Assembly: GCA_025594325.1 (NCBI GenBank)
Contig: JANHCV010000014.1
Coordinates: forward strand, 186,001 to 250,000
Origin: Blastocladiella emersonii ATCC 22665
Lineage: Eukaryota > Blastocladiomycota > Blastocladiomycetes > Blastocladiales > Blastocladiaceae
Reading direction: 5' to 3'
Length of the DNA: 64,000 nt
Part shown: positions 32,828 through 44,452 of the stretch, piece after piece
Layout: each line of letters starts with the position of its first letter
Position numbering within the stretch: position 1 is the first letter of the stretch
Made by a program: the position numbers and the translations under genes
Notes under the pieces: model-generated
Databases searched by the model: none
What the model saw: only the letters and a program-made list of their open reading frames with translations
Told to the model about the DNA's origin: nothing

Positions 32828-33694
32828 ATGAAACATCTTGACGATTGCATCGCTCGCGCGCGCTCGGACCTTGCTGCTCCTCTCGGTTCGCCGCTTGGGC
32901 AATCGACTCTTCCAAACGAGTCCATGACGCGGACGCCGCAACTGCCCAATGCGCAGCCGGCCGCTGCGCCACCCGCTCACGGCGAGTTTGCCGCCGCTCC
33001 GAGCGCCGGCGCGCTTGACGCACCTTCTCTCGACTACCTTGTCGCTCGCCACGCACCGCTGCTGCTCGAGTACCTCCCCGTTACCGACGCTTTCGACCGG
33101 CAGCTCTGTCTCGTCTACCAAGGCAGCGGCGCCGCACCCTTGCTCGCACCCGTTGCGCGCCTTCTCGTGCTCGCGCTGCGCCTGATTGCAGAGGACAACG
33201 TTGTCGGTCTTCCTGTCGTGCTGGACGCAATCGCCGCCGACGAGCGCATCATGACGCTCAAGCTCAAGCTCGCCGAGTGGGTGCGCCTCGATCCCGACTC
33301 GCGCGCGGTCGTGACCCAAGCTTACATCGAGCACAGCAAGATGTTGCGCGAAGGCGACGACGCTCGCGTCACCTTCGTCGACTACCTCGCTCTCGCGTGC
33401 CTGAAATGGTGGCGCTCCGAGATGATTCCCGTTGTCGCGACACCCAAGCACGGACTTAATGCCGGCTCGTTCGTCCTTAGTTGCTACAATTACGAGTGGT
33501 GCGAGCTCGCCTTGGCCGCGTACGACCGCTCGATCTCGACCACGCTTTTCATCGCCACGCTCAAGCGGTTCTTTGGCGCCAACGACCTCCACAACGAGAA
33601 GGAGCGCTACGAGATTGTCGAAAGTGTCTTCGGCGACTTGTGCGATGGCGCGACCTTTTCGGAACTCGTCCAGGCGCTCGGACTCGACGCGTAA
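32828..33694 (+). CDS. Family gene I: short, divergent relative of copy A
   Basis: A single-exon 288-residue protein starting at 32828 in a good context (ACACCATGA). Residues 1-60 are Pro/Ala-rich and lack the LPxEL F-box-like segment. From about residue 70 it follows copy A: VVLDAIAADERIMTLKLKLAEW, VVTQAYIEHSKM, FVDYLALACLKWWRSEMIP, TPKHGLNAGSF and LFIATLKRFFGANDL. It stops where A and the full-length members continue through the intron, so it corresponds only to the first half of the family. It may be a truncated but still coding copy; the frame is clean over its whole length. The function is unknown. Confidence 0.6.
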   Translation: MKHLDDCIARARSDLAAPLGSPLGQSTLPNESMTRTPQLPNAQPAAAPPAHGEFAAAPSAGALDAPSLDYLVARHAPLLLEYLPVTDAFDRQLCLVYQGSGAAPLLAPVARLLVLALRLIAEDNVVGLPVVLDAIAADERIMTLKLKLAEWVRLDPDSRAVVTQAYIEHSKMLREGDDARVTFVDYLALACLKWWRSEMIPVVATPKHGLNAGSFVLSCYNYEWCELALAAYDRSISTTLFIATLKRFFGANDLHNEKERYEIVESVFGDLCDGATFSELVQALGLDA

Positions 33695-34107
33695 GCAGGC
33701 GCTGGTGCGGCGTAGACAGTAGAGCCTCGGTTTTGGTTTTTGCGGTGTAGAGGTGTCTTGTTTCGGTTTGTGATGTGTGTAATTTTGATACCCCTTGAGA
33801 CGTGTTGTCGCCTTCCTTGAACCTCAGCATCTCAGCTCAGTCAAAGTCGACGCGTTGCGCCACTCACGTGGAAGCAGCGAAGCAATGTGAGTCCGTTCAT
33901 CGTCTGTGCCCGTGTCATTGATAGTTGACCATGCCAAGCACTCCATTATCATCTTAAAACCACTACCTATTATCCTATCACGACTACAAAGACTAGTCGC
34001 GCTCCCCTCAAACGTGCGACTGAGGAACTTGCCACCCAGCCGAGGCTCGGAGCGTTGGATAACTAAGAAATACTAGTATATTGCCCGAGCGGCTGAGTTC
34101 CGATGCT
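33695..34107. other. Convergent intergenic region between I and D
   Basis: No gene is supported. A copy of the dispersed motif CGACGCGTTGCGCCACTCAC lies at 33848-33867, about 155 bp after the stop of gene I, as it does about 170 bp after the GTPase gene. Confidence 0.4.
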
Positions 34108-36581
34108 CTAAAAGCTGGCCTGGAGCACGCGCAGCCCACGGTATTCGCACTCATTCCGCATCATCGCGCGGAACGCGTCGCCGCGAGCCGTGGCCTTGGC
34201 CGCCGTAAACAGCTCCGCAAGTACCTCGTCCCGCTTGACGAAATGACTTTGGTACTGGTCCAGCACGACGCAGGCCGCCGCGAGAAGCCACGTCGGCGAG
34301 CGCAGCCTGTCCAGAGCGCCGCGCGGGAGCATGCGCCAGATACCTCGCGGACTTGTTACGCTGACGCGCAGAAGATCGTTGATAACAAGCGAGGGAGCTG
34401 CGTGATGAAGCTCCTTAATGATCCACGCAACGTTGGATCGACGGCCAAATTGACCGTCAGAGCCCGCGAAATCAACCATGAAAAGTGCCCCGGGCGAGAA
34501 AACGGTGTCGCGGACGGGCTCGGGGAACGACGAGAGCATCGGCGTGAAGCCAGGAACCTCGGTCAGCACCGAGCGCACAGCGAACTGCCACGGGGCCAGC
34601 TGCGGCTCGCCCGATGTCGTAGGGATTGCAAACGTTCGAACCGCATCAATCAAGTCGGCATCTGAACCGTAACAGTTGGACGGCAGCGACCACTGTGAGG
34701 ACCAGTGGCCGCTCTCGAGCCACGACCACATCTGCTCGCTCATGGGCAGCGAGTGGAGGAGAGAGGCCGCCGGCGACTTGATCTGGGTGGTGTCGGCGCG
34801 GACGTGCGGGTGAAGCAACGTGTGCAGGTGCCAGTGCGCGCGCGGTAGGGCGGTACCCGGTCGCTGCTCGGCAAGATACTCGAGCACCAACTCGCGGGTG
34901 GGTGAGGCGACGAGGAGCGAAACAAGTAGCTGACCAATAAAGACGCCGAACTCGGAATCGACCTGAGGTACTTGGAGATTTTCGAGTGAAGCGGCAAAGA
35001 TCTGGTCGTACGCACGGAAGACGGCAACTGGGCCAATGTACATGGCCAGAAACACGAGAACCGAGTCCAGTAACTTGAGGTCGCGAAGTTTCAGCAATGC
35101 GGCCATGTCGAGCACCTCCGAGAGCGAAAAACCGTGTGAGATGGCGAATGCGAGCAGACAGCACATCCACCGCGCTCGGGTCTCAACGACCCGCTTTCGA
35201 GGTGAACCGATTTTGTTCGATGATTCGAAGTCCTCAATAGCGTGAGAAAGGACTGTTCGAGATTGAAAATGGTCAGAAAATCGCCTTGAGTTTTTTCTAT
35301 CAATGCACCCGTACCTTTGCTGAACATGGAAACCATGTGATCTCGAGAGATGCCATCAATCGCATCACCCACCAACGGGTCATCGCACTGGATCAGGACC
35401 CAAAGTGCCACGGCAAGCTGATCGTCGTCAAGGGCTCCACTCACTGCGAGCAAGGCAATTTTCCAGTTTTGTTCCTTCAATCCGGAATACAAGAAGGTGT
35501 ACTCTTGGCCGAAGAAAATGTCGGCAACGTCACAGAAAAGGTCTTCCTTAGTAACCTCCGGCAACTGCCAGACCAACCTCGGGTAACCAAATTCGACAGC
35601 AACGGACAGTGCGCGGGCGTCATCGCAAACCTTGGCGAGCAGCCCGATTGCGAACGGGGCCAGCTCAGGATCGAGGTTGTCGGCAGTCCCAAAGAAACGC
35701 CGGATAATCGCTTTGAAGGCATCAAGTGGAACATCAGGATTAACGCGATGATCAATATCATGAAAGTAGCTCGTATGGAGGATTCGCCAAGCGGACGAAG
35801 TCATGTCGAGGCCGTAATCGGGATTTTCGAGAGCTACGAGGGTGTCGAGCCGCCACCACCGGTAGCACACTGTAAGGAGGTATTCGACGAGTGTGAGCTT
35901 GGTCTCGGCTCTCTCCTCATCGAGCGCGCTAGCGTACTTTTGGCGCAATTCGCTGCGCCACGAAATATCCAAGTCGACCCAACTCCGAAAGGTACGCTGG
36001 AAGTTTACGAGATCAGGAACAGCGCTGAGCAGGGTGTCAAGTTCCTCGGGGCGACCAAAGGCGGCGAGGAAGAAAGCAAGCAGACTAAAGGCCATGGAGC
36101 GCACCAGACCCTCGACATGAGTGGTTTCATCTCGAGAGCTGCAAGTTCCGGGTTCGAGCATTGGTTCCCCGCTTCGCGGCAGCAGTTGGTGCCGGCAAAA
36201 ACGGACAATGAAGTCTTCGTTGAGCGGGTGAACGCAAGGGCCCCGCGGGAGGGTCTTATGCTTACGTTGCATGGCTCGTTTCGCCATGTACATGAGGAAC
36301 GGAGTGATTGATCCAGGGCCGCTGAGCTCGATTGGAGTCTTCCAATCGTCTGTAAGGCTCAAATAAAAGTAATGCCACCCGCATAGCATCGGATAGAGTG
36401 CAACGGTGCAGCGGTAGACCCGCTGCGTTGTCGCGTTGGCAGCGATCTCGTTAAACCCGCGGGTAGCTGTCGGAACGACGATGCGCGGAGCAGCGAGACG
36501 AAGGACTTGCGCGACGAGCTCGGCCGGAAGGTCGGAAAGCCATAATTGAGCAGGCCTCGGATCAATGCATGGAGTTTTCAT
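34108..36581 (-). CDS. Family gene D: intact F-box-like multicopy protein
   Basis: Exons 36581-35315 and 35252-34108 flank a 62-nt phase-1 intron (GTACGG...AACAG), giving 803 residues. The N-terminus is MKTPCIDPRPAQLWLSDLPA followed by ELVAQVLRLAAPR, the F-box-like block. The exon 1 body includes LVEYLLTVCYRWWRLDTLVAL and IIRRFFGTADNL. Exon 2 has RARWMCCLLAFAISHG, LRDLKLLDSVLVFLAMYIGPVAVFRAYD, SPTRELVLEYLAEQRPGTALP and the C-terminal LLAAACVVLDQYQSHFVKRDE. No membrane or catalytic motif is seen. It is transcribed in the same direction as E, F and G and forms a four-gene tandem array with them. Confidence 0.75.
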
Positions 36582-36670
36582 TGCGTAGAGGTCTATCTGA
36601 ATGTCATTCGGGGAGCGTTTACGTCGTCGACGAGAAGGCCGAGACGAAGCGCGGCCAAGGTGGCTGAACC

Positions 36671-36692
36671 GCATCAGCTGACGTCGATCAGA
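36671..36692 (-). promoter_or_regulatory. Family promoter motif upstream of gene D
   Basis: GCATCAGCTGACGTCGATCA on the plus strand (in gene orientation CTGATCGACGTCAGCTGATG, then CGGTTCAGCC) lies 90 bp upstream of the ATG at 36581. Confidence 0.6.
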
Positions 36693-36782
36693 GCAGCCAT
36701 CTTCTCCTCACCCACGCCTCGACGCTGCACGCTAGCCTCGGCGTGGGCTTGCTTCCATGTTCAGGTCGATGCGACGCGTCGC

Positions 36783-39393
36783 TCATGCACAATTCGCCCT
36801 TTGAGGGGCGACGATTCCATTCGCTTCACTGCGAGTTGTGGGCTCGCTCCAGGAACCCGGAGCTGGGGAGTGGGCGAGGACAAAAGCTTTAGATTTAATT
36901 GACAAATACTCTAAAGAACCAGAAAGCTCGGCTTGGAGCACACGCTGCCCACGGCGCTCGCACTCGTTATTCATCATGGCGCGGAACTCCTGGCTGCGAG
37001 CCGTGGACTCGGCCGCCTTGAACAGCTCCGCGAGCGCCTCGTTGCGCACAACGATGCGGGCGCGGTACCGGTCAAGGATGACGCAGGCAGCCACGAGAAG
37101 CCACGACGGCGAGCGTAGCCCGTCGAGCGCGCCGCGCGGGAGCGTCCGCCAGGCGCTTCGCAGGCTCGTTACGCTGACGCGCAGGAGTTCCTTGACGACA
37201 AGCGACGGCGACGCGCGGTGCAGCTCCACGATGATCCACGCGGTGCTCGAGTGAAGCCCGCGTTTGTCATCGGAGCGCGCGAAGTCAGCGAGCATTAGCG
37301 CCTCGGGCGAGAGAACGGAGCGTCGAATCGACTTGGGGAACGACGTGAGAATCGGCGCGAACCCAGCAATATTGGTCAGCACGGAGCGCACGGCAAACTG
37401 CCAGGGAGCCAGCCGCTCGCCATTTGGGGCCGCGGGGATTGCGAACATGCCCGTCACTGCAAGCGACTCGGCGAGCGACGCGCAGCAGTTAGCTGGGAGC
37501 GACCAGCTGAAGCACCATTCGTTTTGCATGATCCACGACCGTGTGCGCAGGCTGAGAGGAAGCGAGTCGAAAAGCGCGAAGGCCGAGCATCCGCTCGTGC
37601 TACTCGTGGCAGCACGGACGCGCGGATCGAGCAGCGCGTGCAGATGCCAGTGTGCGCGCACCAGGGCGGTACCCGGCCGTTGTTCTCCAAGGTAGTCGAG
37701 AACGACGCCGCGGGTGGGCGAGGCGATGAGCATCGAGACAAGGAGTCGGCCGAAGAACACACCGAAGTCGGCGTTGCACTCTGGCACTTCAAAATTCTCG
37801 AGGGAAGCTTCAAGCATGTGGTCGTAAGCGCGGAAGACGGCGACCGGGCCCACGTAAACGGCCAGGAACACGAGTACGGGGTTGAGCAGCTTGAGGTCGC
37901 GCAACTGCAGCAGGCCGCCAATGTCGAGCATCTCCGTGAGCGGAACCCCACGCGCGACGGCCATCGCGAGGAGGAAGCAAAGGTCGCGCGCTCGGGCCTC
38001 AGCGACGCGCCGCTTGAGCTCATTGAATACGTCGCGCGCTTCAAACTCGGAGAGTGCGTGGTAGAATGCTACACGGGAGCAATTGTGAGGGGCGCGGATG
38101 TTGACACGAAATAACTGATGGTTTGGTCGTACCAGCAGCGAAAAGGGACTCCAACTGATGCTGTGGGATGCTGTCAATCACCTTGGAAGTGAGCGGATCG
38201 CCGCCCTCAATGAGTTTCCAAACGGCCTTGGGCATAAGCCCGTCATCCAGTAGACCGTTCGAGGCAAAAATTACAAGCAACCAGTTCGACCTCTTGTGCT
38301 GCACGGTAATGAGATCGTCCATGCCGTACAAATTGTAGTTTACGAGCCCGTCCAAAAGCGTTCTTGTTTCCGTAGACCCAAACCTTGAAATAGCCTCGTT
38401 GCAGCCGAATTCGTCCAGCAGCGGCAGCACACGGCTGTCCTGGAACGCGTTGACAAGTAGTTGCACAATGTAAAAGTTATCCCGACGCTCAAGCATGCCG
38501 GGATCGTTAAAAAGCCAGCGCAGTGTTTTCGTATAGACGTCCACTGACAAGCGCTCGTCGACATGGTGATCCATGCTAAAGAAGCAGCCCGGCCCAGAAA
38601 CGTGGTCGATTGCCGCTAACTTGTCCAAGCCGTAATTTGGGGTTTCGAGGAGCGCGAGCACATCGTATCGCCACCGACGGAAGCAAACGAGGAGCAGGTA
38701 TTCGAGCGGAGACATCTCCAGTTCACGACCCCCCTGGTCCAACAAGCTGAGCATCCATTCCGAGTCGTCATACCGCCAGTCGACATCCAAGACGGTCCAG
38801 TCGCCGAGAGGAAGCTGAAAGGATTGGAGCTTGCCAGCGGAGAGCAGGAAGTCAAGAACCGTCGCAAGCTCGGCGGGCTGGCCAACAGCGGCAAGGAAGC
38901 AAATGACCTGGCCCAAAGAATTGTAATGGAACGACAAGTCAACGGTATCGGGCTGTTTGTCCCGGGCCGAAATGAGCCGTTGGCAGAATCGTGCAAGAAA
39001 GGCCCCGTTCATAGGATGAACGCGCGGACCCCATACGGAGCACGGGTTGAGACATTGTGCACCAGTGACTTTGGCTTCCGAGATGTGGACACGCTTTGTG
39101 AAGGCCGTGATGTATTCGCCCAGTGGCACGTCGCTACCAAGCTTGACTGGCTTGCGTGCACTACGGCGCCTGGTACCCTTACGAACCCAGCCGCCGAGAA
39201 CCGGGTTGAGCAAGACTGAGCACCGGTATACCCATTGCGTCGTCGGATTGGAGGCGACTTCGGAAAAACCGCGTGTGGTGGCGGCGACGGTGCTGCGAGG
39301 GGCAGCGAGGCATAGCACTTGCGTGACGAGCTTGGCTGGAAGGTCGGAAAGCCATAATTGAGCAGGCCTCGGATCAATGCATGTAGTTTTCAT
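36783..39393 (-). CDS. Family gene E: intact F-box-like multicopy protein
   Basis: Exons 39393-38133 and 38068-36783 flank a 64-nt phase-1 intron (GTACGA...TGTAG), giving 848 residues. It opens MKTTCIDPRPAQLWLSDLPA like D and F. The body has WRYDVLALLETPNYGLDKL and YTKTLRWLFNDP in exon 1, then ARARDLCFLLAMAVARG, LRDLKLLNPVLVFLAVYVGPVAVFRAYD and LRSPSWLLVAACVILDRY in exon 2. The C-terminal tail is about 45 residues longer than in D or F (KAFVLAHSPAPGSWSEP). It reads beyond the usual end, perhaps through loss of the ancestral stop. The function is unknown. Confidence 0.75.
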
Positions 39394-39479
39394 TGCAAAT
39401 AGGTCTATCTAAACGTCATGCGAAGAGCGACAGCGGCTCCGAGCCGGCCGGGACGAAAGGGCTGTCGATGTGGCTGCGC

Positions 39480-39502
39480 CACATCAGCTGACGTCGATCA
39501 GC
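39480..39502 (-). promoter_or_regulatory. Family promoter motif upstream of gene E
   Basis: CACATCAGCTGACGTCGATC on the plus strand lies about 88 bp upstream of the ATG at 39393, preceded by GGCTGCGC as in gene F. Confidence 0.6.
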
Positions 39503-39720
39503 GTGGCCATCTCCTCCTCCGCGCGTCCTGCCTTTCGTGTGCTCTGGCTGTGCTCTGGCGGTTGCGGGCTACTTTTTGTCTCATTGTGTTCAAGCGTGTC
39601 AAGTTTTTTTTGTCCGAGGCCCTCGTCGCCTCGCGACTTGGACCAGCGAGCAGTAGCGACGCTCACAGGATGGACGGAGCAGCGGCGGAGTGGTGGTGTA
39701 CAATAGATTTGCATTCATAG

Positions 39721-42169
39721 CTACTCAAGCATAACAGAAAGCTCAGCCTGCAGCACGTGCAACCCGCGGCATTCACACTCGCTGCGCATCATCGCGCAGA
39801 ACTCGTTGCTGCGAGCCGTGGCCCCGGCCGCCGTGAACAGCTCCGCAAGTACCTCGTTCCGCTTGACGAAATGACTTTGGTACTGGTCCAGCACGACGCA
39901 GGCCGCCGCGAGAAGCCACGACGGCGAGCGCAGCCCGTCGAGAGCGCCGCTAGGGAGCATGCGCCAGATTCCGCGCGTGCTCGTCACGCTCACGCGCAAG
40001 AGATCGTTGACGACGAGCGACGGCGACGCGCGGTGCAGCTCCACGATGATCCACGCGGTGCTCGAGTGAAGCTCGCTCTGGTCGTCCGCTTCGGCCGTGG
40101 GCGGGACCTCGGTTGACAAGGCAAACTCGCGAAAGGATTCGGGAACCGATGCCATCGTTGGCGCGAAGCCGGGTATTTCGGTGAGCAAGGAGCGGACGGC
40201 AAACTGCCACGGCGCCAGTTGTGAATTGAAGGGGATCGCTCGCTGACCCGCCACTGCAAAGGATTCGGCGAGCGACGCGTAGCAGTTAGACGGGAGCGGC
40301 CATTCCAGGCACCAGTCGGCACGCATGACCCACGATCGCATGGTTTGGCCGATGGGGAGTGACTCAAAGAACGCGTAAACGGACCAGCCCTCGTTGCTGT
40401 TGGCGACGGTGATGCGTGAGTGGATCAGCGAGTGCAAGTGCCAGTGTGCGCGACGAAGTGCGGTGCCCGGCCGCTGCGTAGCGAGATATTCAAGGACGAG
40501 TTCGCGTGAAGGAGATGCGGAGAGCAGCACGACGAGTAGTTTGCCGAAGAAGACAGTCAAAGCGGGGTCCACCTGCGCATCTTTAAATTGCTCAAGAAAG
40601 GTGGCAATAATCTCGTCGTAAGCTCGAAATAGGGCGACAGGACCAACGAAAACGGCCAAGAACACGAGCACGGAATCGAGAAGATTCAAGCGCTGCAAAC
40701 GCACCAAAGTATCCATGCGGAAGAGTCGCGACACCGGGCATCCGCGCGAAATGGCGAACGCAAGAAGGCAGCACACATTGCGCGCGCGGGTTGCGGTAAT
40801 GTGAGCGGTGAGCTGCTTGCGCCTGTCGTGCGACTTAAATCCAAGGAGCGCGTAGAGGATGGCTACACCGTGGCAGTAATTAGTCACCTTGCGGCCCTTT
40901 TGTCAACAGAGAAGACGCACCGCCGGCGCAAACATCCGCCACCTTGTCTACTGGAATGCTGCTGATGACGTTGTGCGTGTACGGCTCGCGGTCTTCCAGC
41001 AGCCTCCAAACGCTCTGTGCGAGGCAATCGTCGTCGAGGAGGCCGTTCAACACGTGAATGATAATGACCCAGTTATCGCACTCCCCGCGGTCAAGAAGCA
41101 GCATGCGCACATTGCCGGAGCAGGAATACGAGAGAAGCTCCATGAGAGTGTTCTTGTTGTGCTGAGGAAGAGCCGCGATCGCGTCGTTTATGCCAAGCTC
41201 GTCCAAGATGGGCAGTACGCGGTCGTCCTCGAACATGTTCACAAGCAACTGGACAACAGAGGGTATGTTGTTATGGCCAAGCATGCTAGGGTCACCAAAG
41301 AACCAGCGCAAGGTCTTGGTGTAGGTTTCCACGGGAAGATCTTCGTCAGCCTTGTGGTTCATGTAAAGCAGGGCACCCAGGTCATAGCAGCGCAGGATGG
41401 CGGCAGACTTCTCCAGTCCGTACTCGGGTGTCTCGAGCATTTCAAGCACATCGTGCCGCCACTGCCGGTAGCAGACGAGAAGTAGGTACTCAAGGAGCGA
41501 TAGTTCCTCGTTGGTCTTGTCCTCGTCACCGTCCTCGTCCAACAGCTCGCGAATCCAGAAGTCGTCCTCGGCGAGGCAGTCTACATCCAAGCTAAACCAC
41601 TTGGCAAGTCCGGACCTGCAGGAGGAGAGTTTTCCGACAGAAAGCAGGAAGTCGAGAACCGTTGCGAGTTCCGCGGTTTTGCCCACGACGGCGAGGAAGC
41701 ACGCCAGCTGGCCGAAAGTGTCGAGTTGCACCGAGGTCTCTTCGGAGTGGTTGTCGACTATTGCGACGCGACGCTGGCAGAATTGAGCAAGAAGAGTCTC
41801 GTTCAAAGGATGGACGTGTGGACCCCAGACAGGGCACGCGTTGTTCTGTGTGTGAAAACCGTAATTACGGCATGAAAAGAATTCCAAGTAAGGATGCAGC
41901 GGCAGACTGCTGTCCAGCTCAATAGGTTTCCGCGCGTTGGAATGGTGGACACCTTGGCGCACCCAGCCGCCGAGGACCGGGTTCAGCATGACCGAGCATC
42001 GATAAACCCACTGTGTCGTCGGGTTGGCTGCCACCTCGGCGAAACCGCGGGTGGCCGACGGGATGACTTTGCGCGGAGCGGCGAGGCGAAGCACCTGCGC
42101 GACGAGCTCGGCCGGGAGGTCGGACAGCCATAATTGAGCAGGTCTCGGGTTAATGCATGAAGTTTTCAT
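39721..42169 (-). CDS. Family gene F: intact F-box-like multicopy protein
   Basis: Exons 42169-40921 and 40862-39721 flank a 58-nt phase-1 intron (GTGCGT...TGTAG), giving 796 residues. The N-terminal F-box-like block is LSDLPAELVAQVLRLAAPRK, followed by ATRGFAEVAANPTTQWVYRC. Exon 1 includes an acidic insert (DEDGDEDKTNEELSLLEYLL) and YTKTLRWFFGDPSMLG. Exon 2 carries ARNVCCLLAFAISRG and LLDSVLVFLAVFVGPVALFRAYDE. The last ~90 codons (39776-40042) are almost identical in DNA to gene G (44517-44783), although the rest of the two genes has diverged, pointing to gene conversion. The function is unknown. Confidence 0.75.
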
Positions 42170-42259
42170 AGCTTTTAAGTCGTTCTGAGCATCATACGAA
42201 GAGCGTGAGCGTAATCGTCGAGACGGCCGTGACGAGGGCGTTGCAGAGGTGGCTGCGCC

Positions 42260-42281
42260 ACGTCAGCTGACGCCGATCAGC
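42260..42281 (-). promoter_or_regulatory. Family promoter motif upstream of gene F
   Basis: ACGTCAGCTGACGCCGATCA on the plus strand lies about 91 bp upstream of the ATG at 42169 and is followed in gene orientation by GTGGCGCAGCC. Confidence 0.6.
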
Positions 42282-44452
42282 ACACAGATCTCATTGCCAG
42301 TACCTCCACCACTCACTCCGTTCGGGTGTCAACTGTGCGGGGCTTTGCCCAAGTGCCCTCTCGCCGCGATCACATGGCACTATTGACGCGTCGTGGACGC
42401 GCGATGCAAGGAACACATCGTTCATGAACAGGGAGACACCGAACTCGCCTCAGGTGCAGCGCTCACTGAAGTCGTGCTTCGGATCCGTCTTACGCAAAGG
42501 GCCTCGCGAGCAGTGGGTTGCGACGCGTTAGAACCACGCGTTCGAGTTCTTGCGGCACGGCTACATCCTCTCACCTTTCCACGCCCTTCCTGCTCTTGAG
42601 CTGGATCAAGTCAACTACGGACGGACGTGGCGGCGCAAGCTGAAAGTCGCTGAATGGATTACCAGTCAAGCTGCTGTATGTAGCGACTCCCCGTGCAGCG
42701 AGTTGCGCTCACGCGCGCACAAACGCGGCCAGCCACGCTACAAGGATGGTGCTCGTGATGGAGCGCTAGCGCGCCTTGATCGTGTGCGCCTAGTACCCTC
42801 AAACGCGCCTCAGTGCAGCATACGCGCACGTAGCGCGTATCGCCAGCGCGCTCGAGGCAACTGAGATCGGATTTGCGACGGACGCGCCAGGGCGAGCCGC
42901 TCGCTCACAGCAGCATGCTGATATTCTCAATGAGCCGAAAAGAAAGTAGTCAGCGATTGTGCAACGGAGCGTACTACGCACAGCGAATGTGCGCGACGAG
43001 TCGATCTCGACTAACGCATCGATCTTCCGCCAAGGAAGCACTCAACGATGATGGCGTTCGCGTCGCACGCTATGATCCAGCTTGAGGCCTTGAGTGAGCT
43101 CGATTCCTTGGGCACGGAAGAAGAGAGCTCGGATGAAGCGGACCTACGGTGGAAGGATCGTGAAAGGTCGACGCGGGTTACGGTGCCCACGGGATGTCGT
43201 TGACGGCGACGCGAGACACCCTAGCGCAAACAAATACCGTGTGCGTCATGATGCACGCGTGGGCTGACCGCTTCGTCTCGTTCGTCTCCGCCTGGCAAAA
43301 CTGCTCATGCAGCGATAATCACTGTCACGCGAATCCTCGAGAACGAGAGGACTGTCGAGCTCGTGCTGTCGCACGCCTGTCAGTGAGAAGCTAGCACCAG
43401 CGGTCGTAACCGCGGCCGCGACGGCCTGCTCAGCCGACTTAAGCTCGCCTTCAGTTGCGCGGTGGTCGTGCACAAAACGAACGGGAGACCTGTCAACGAT
43501 GTTGAAAGTCATGATGATTCCCGGCGCGCATAGAATAGAGCTCGTCCGAGCTGACAAGGAGTTTTAGTGAAGCAATCGCACGTTCCACCGCGGTGCAGGT
43601 AGCAAGGGTCGAGGTCAGAAGCAGTCAAATGCACAGCAGATGAGACGCGCGTGCTTGCGCGGAAGCGAAGCCAGATGCGCGCTCCGCTCGTGATCAAGTT
43701 CGTATCCCGCACCGCCGAGGCAAAGATACCGCGTAGCTACTCGTCGCAAAGTTTAGAGCGTCTTCGTCGCACCACGTTGCTCAGCGCAGCGTCCCGCAGT
43801 AAGGAAGCAAGAAGCGACGCGACGCCTGGCGGGCGCAACGCGGGTCTAGTGGCGGTAGCGGCGGCCAAGAAGAGCGAGTGCGCCCACACAAGGGGAAGAA
43901 CGAGAACACAAATAGTATCGCCTTGAGCTGGGGTCCTTCACAATGGCAGGTACTGCAAGCCGTGGCGACGTGAAAGCATCCCACAACACGCTACTCCACT
44001 CGGCGAGCTCGCCTAAGCAGCACTTGTGCAGTAGCAAGAGCAGAGTGCAAAAGCGGTGCCAGCGAAACACTCAAGTCAACGGCCGAGTCGAGCACAGCAC
44101 GTCGCCGTGCGAGCGCCACCCAAAGGCGCCGAGGTGGGACAGGACCGACGTGTCGTCGATTTCATGATTTATGGAATCCATTGCATAGAGTAAATGAGCT
44201 TCATTGAAGAAGAAGAGCAAATGGGAGGGGAGCGGAGCGGAAGCGAGAGCCGAAGCGAAGTGGCGCAACGCGACACGGGGGAGTGATGTCATTGAGAAAA
44301 GTGTGACTGTAACGTGACGAGCGTTAGCCAGAAAATCGCGGTCACTATAGCTTGGGCAAAGCCCCGCATTCTTTCCCCGCCCCGCTCCTTTTCTCAGTTC
44401 TCTCGCCGTTGTAGTTTATTTTTTGCATCCAGGACTCTGACTTATACACTAT
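42282..44452. other. 2.2-kb region without an intact gene between F and G
   Basis: No gene is supported. On the minus strand near 43530-43390, TFNIVDRSPVRFVHDHRATE followed by ELKSAEQAVAAAVTTAGASF looks protein-like, but it is isolated and I cannot name it. A minus-strand copy of the dispersed motif (CGCGTTGCGCCAC) lies at 44260-44272, about 180 bp beyond the stop of gene G. Confidence 0.35.
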
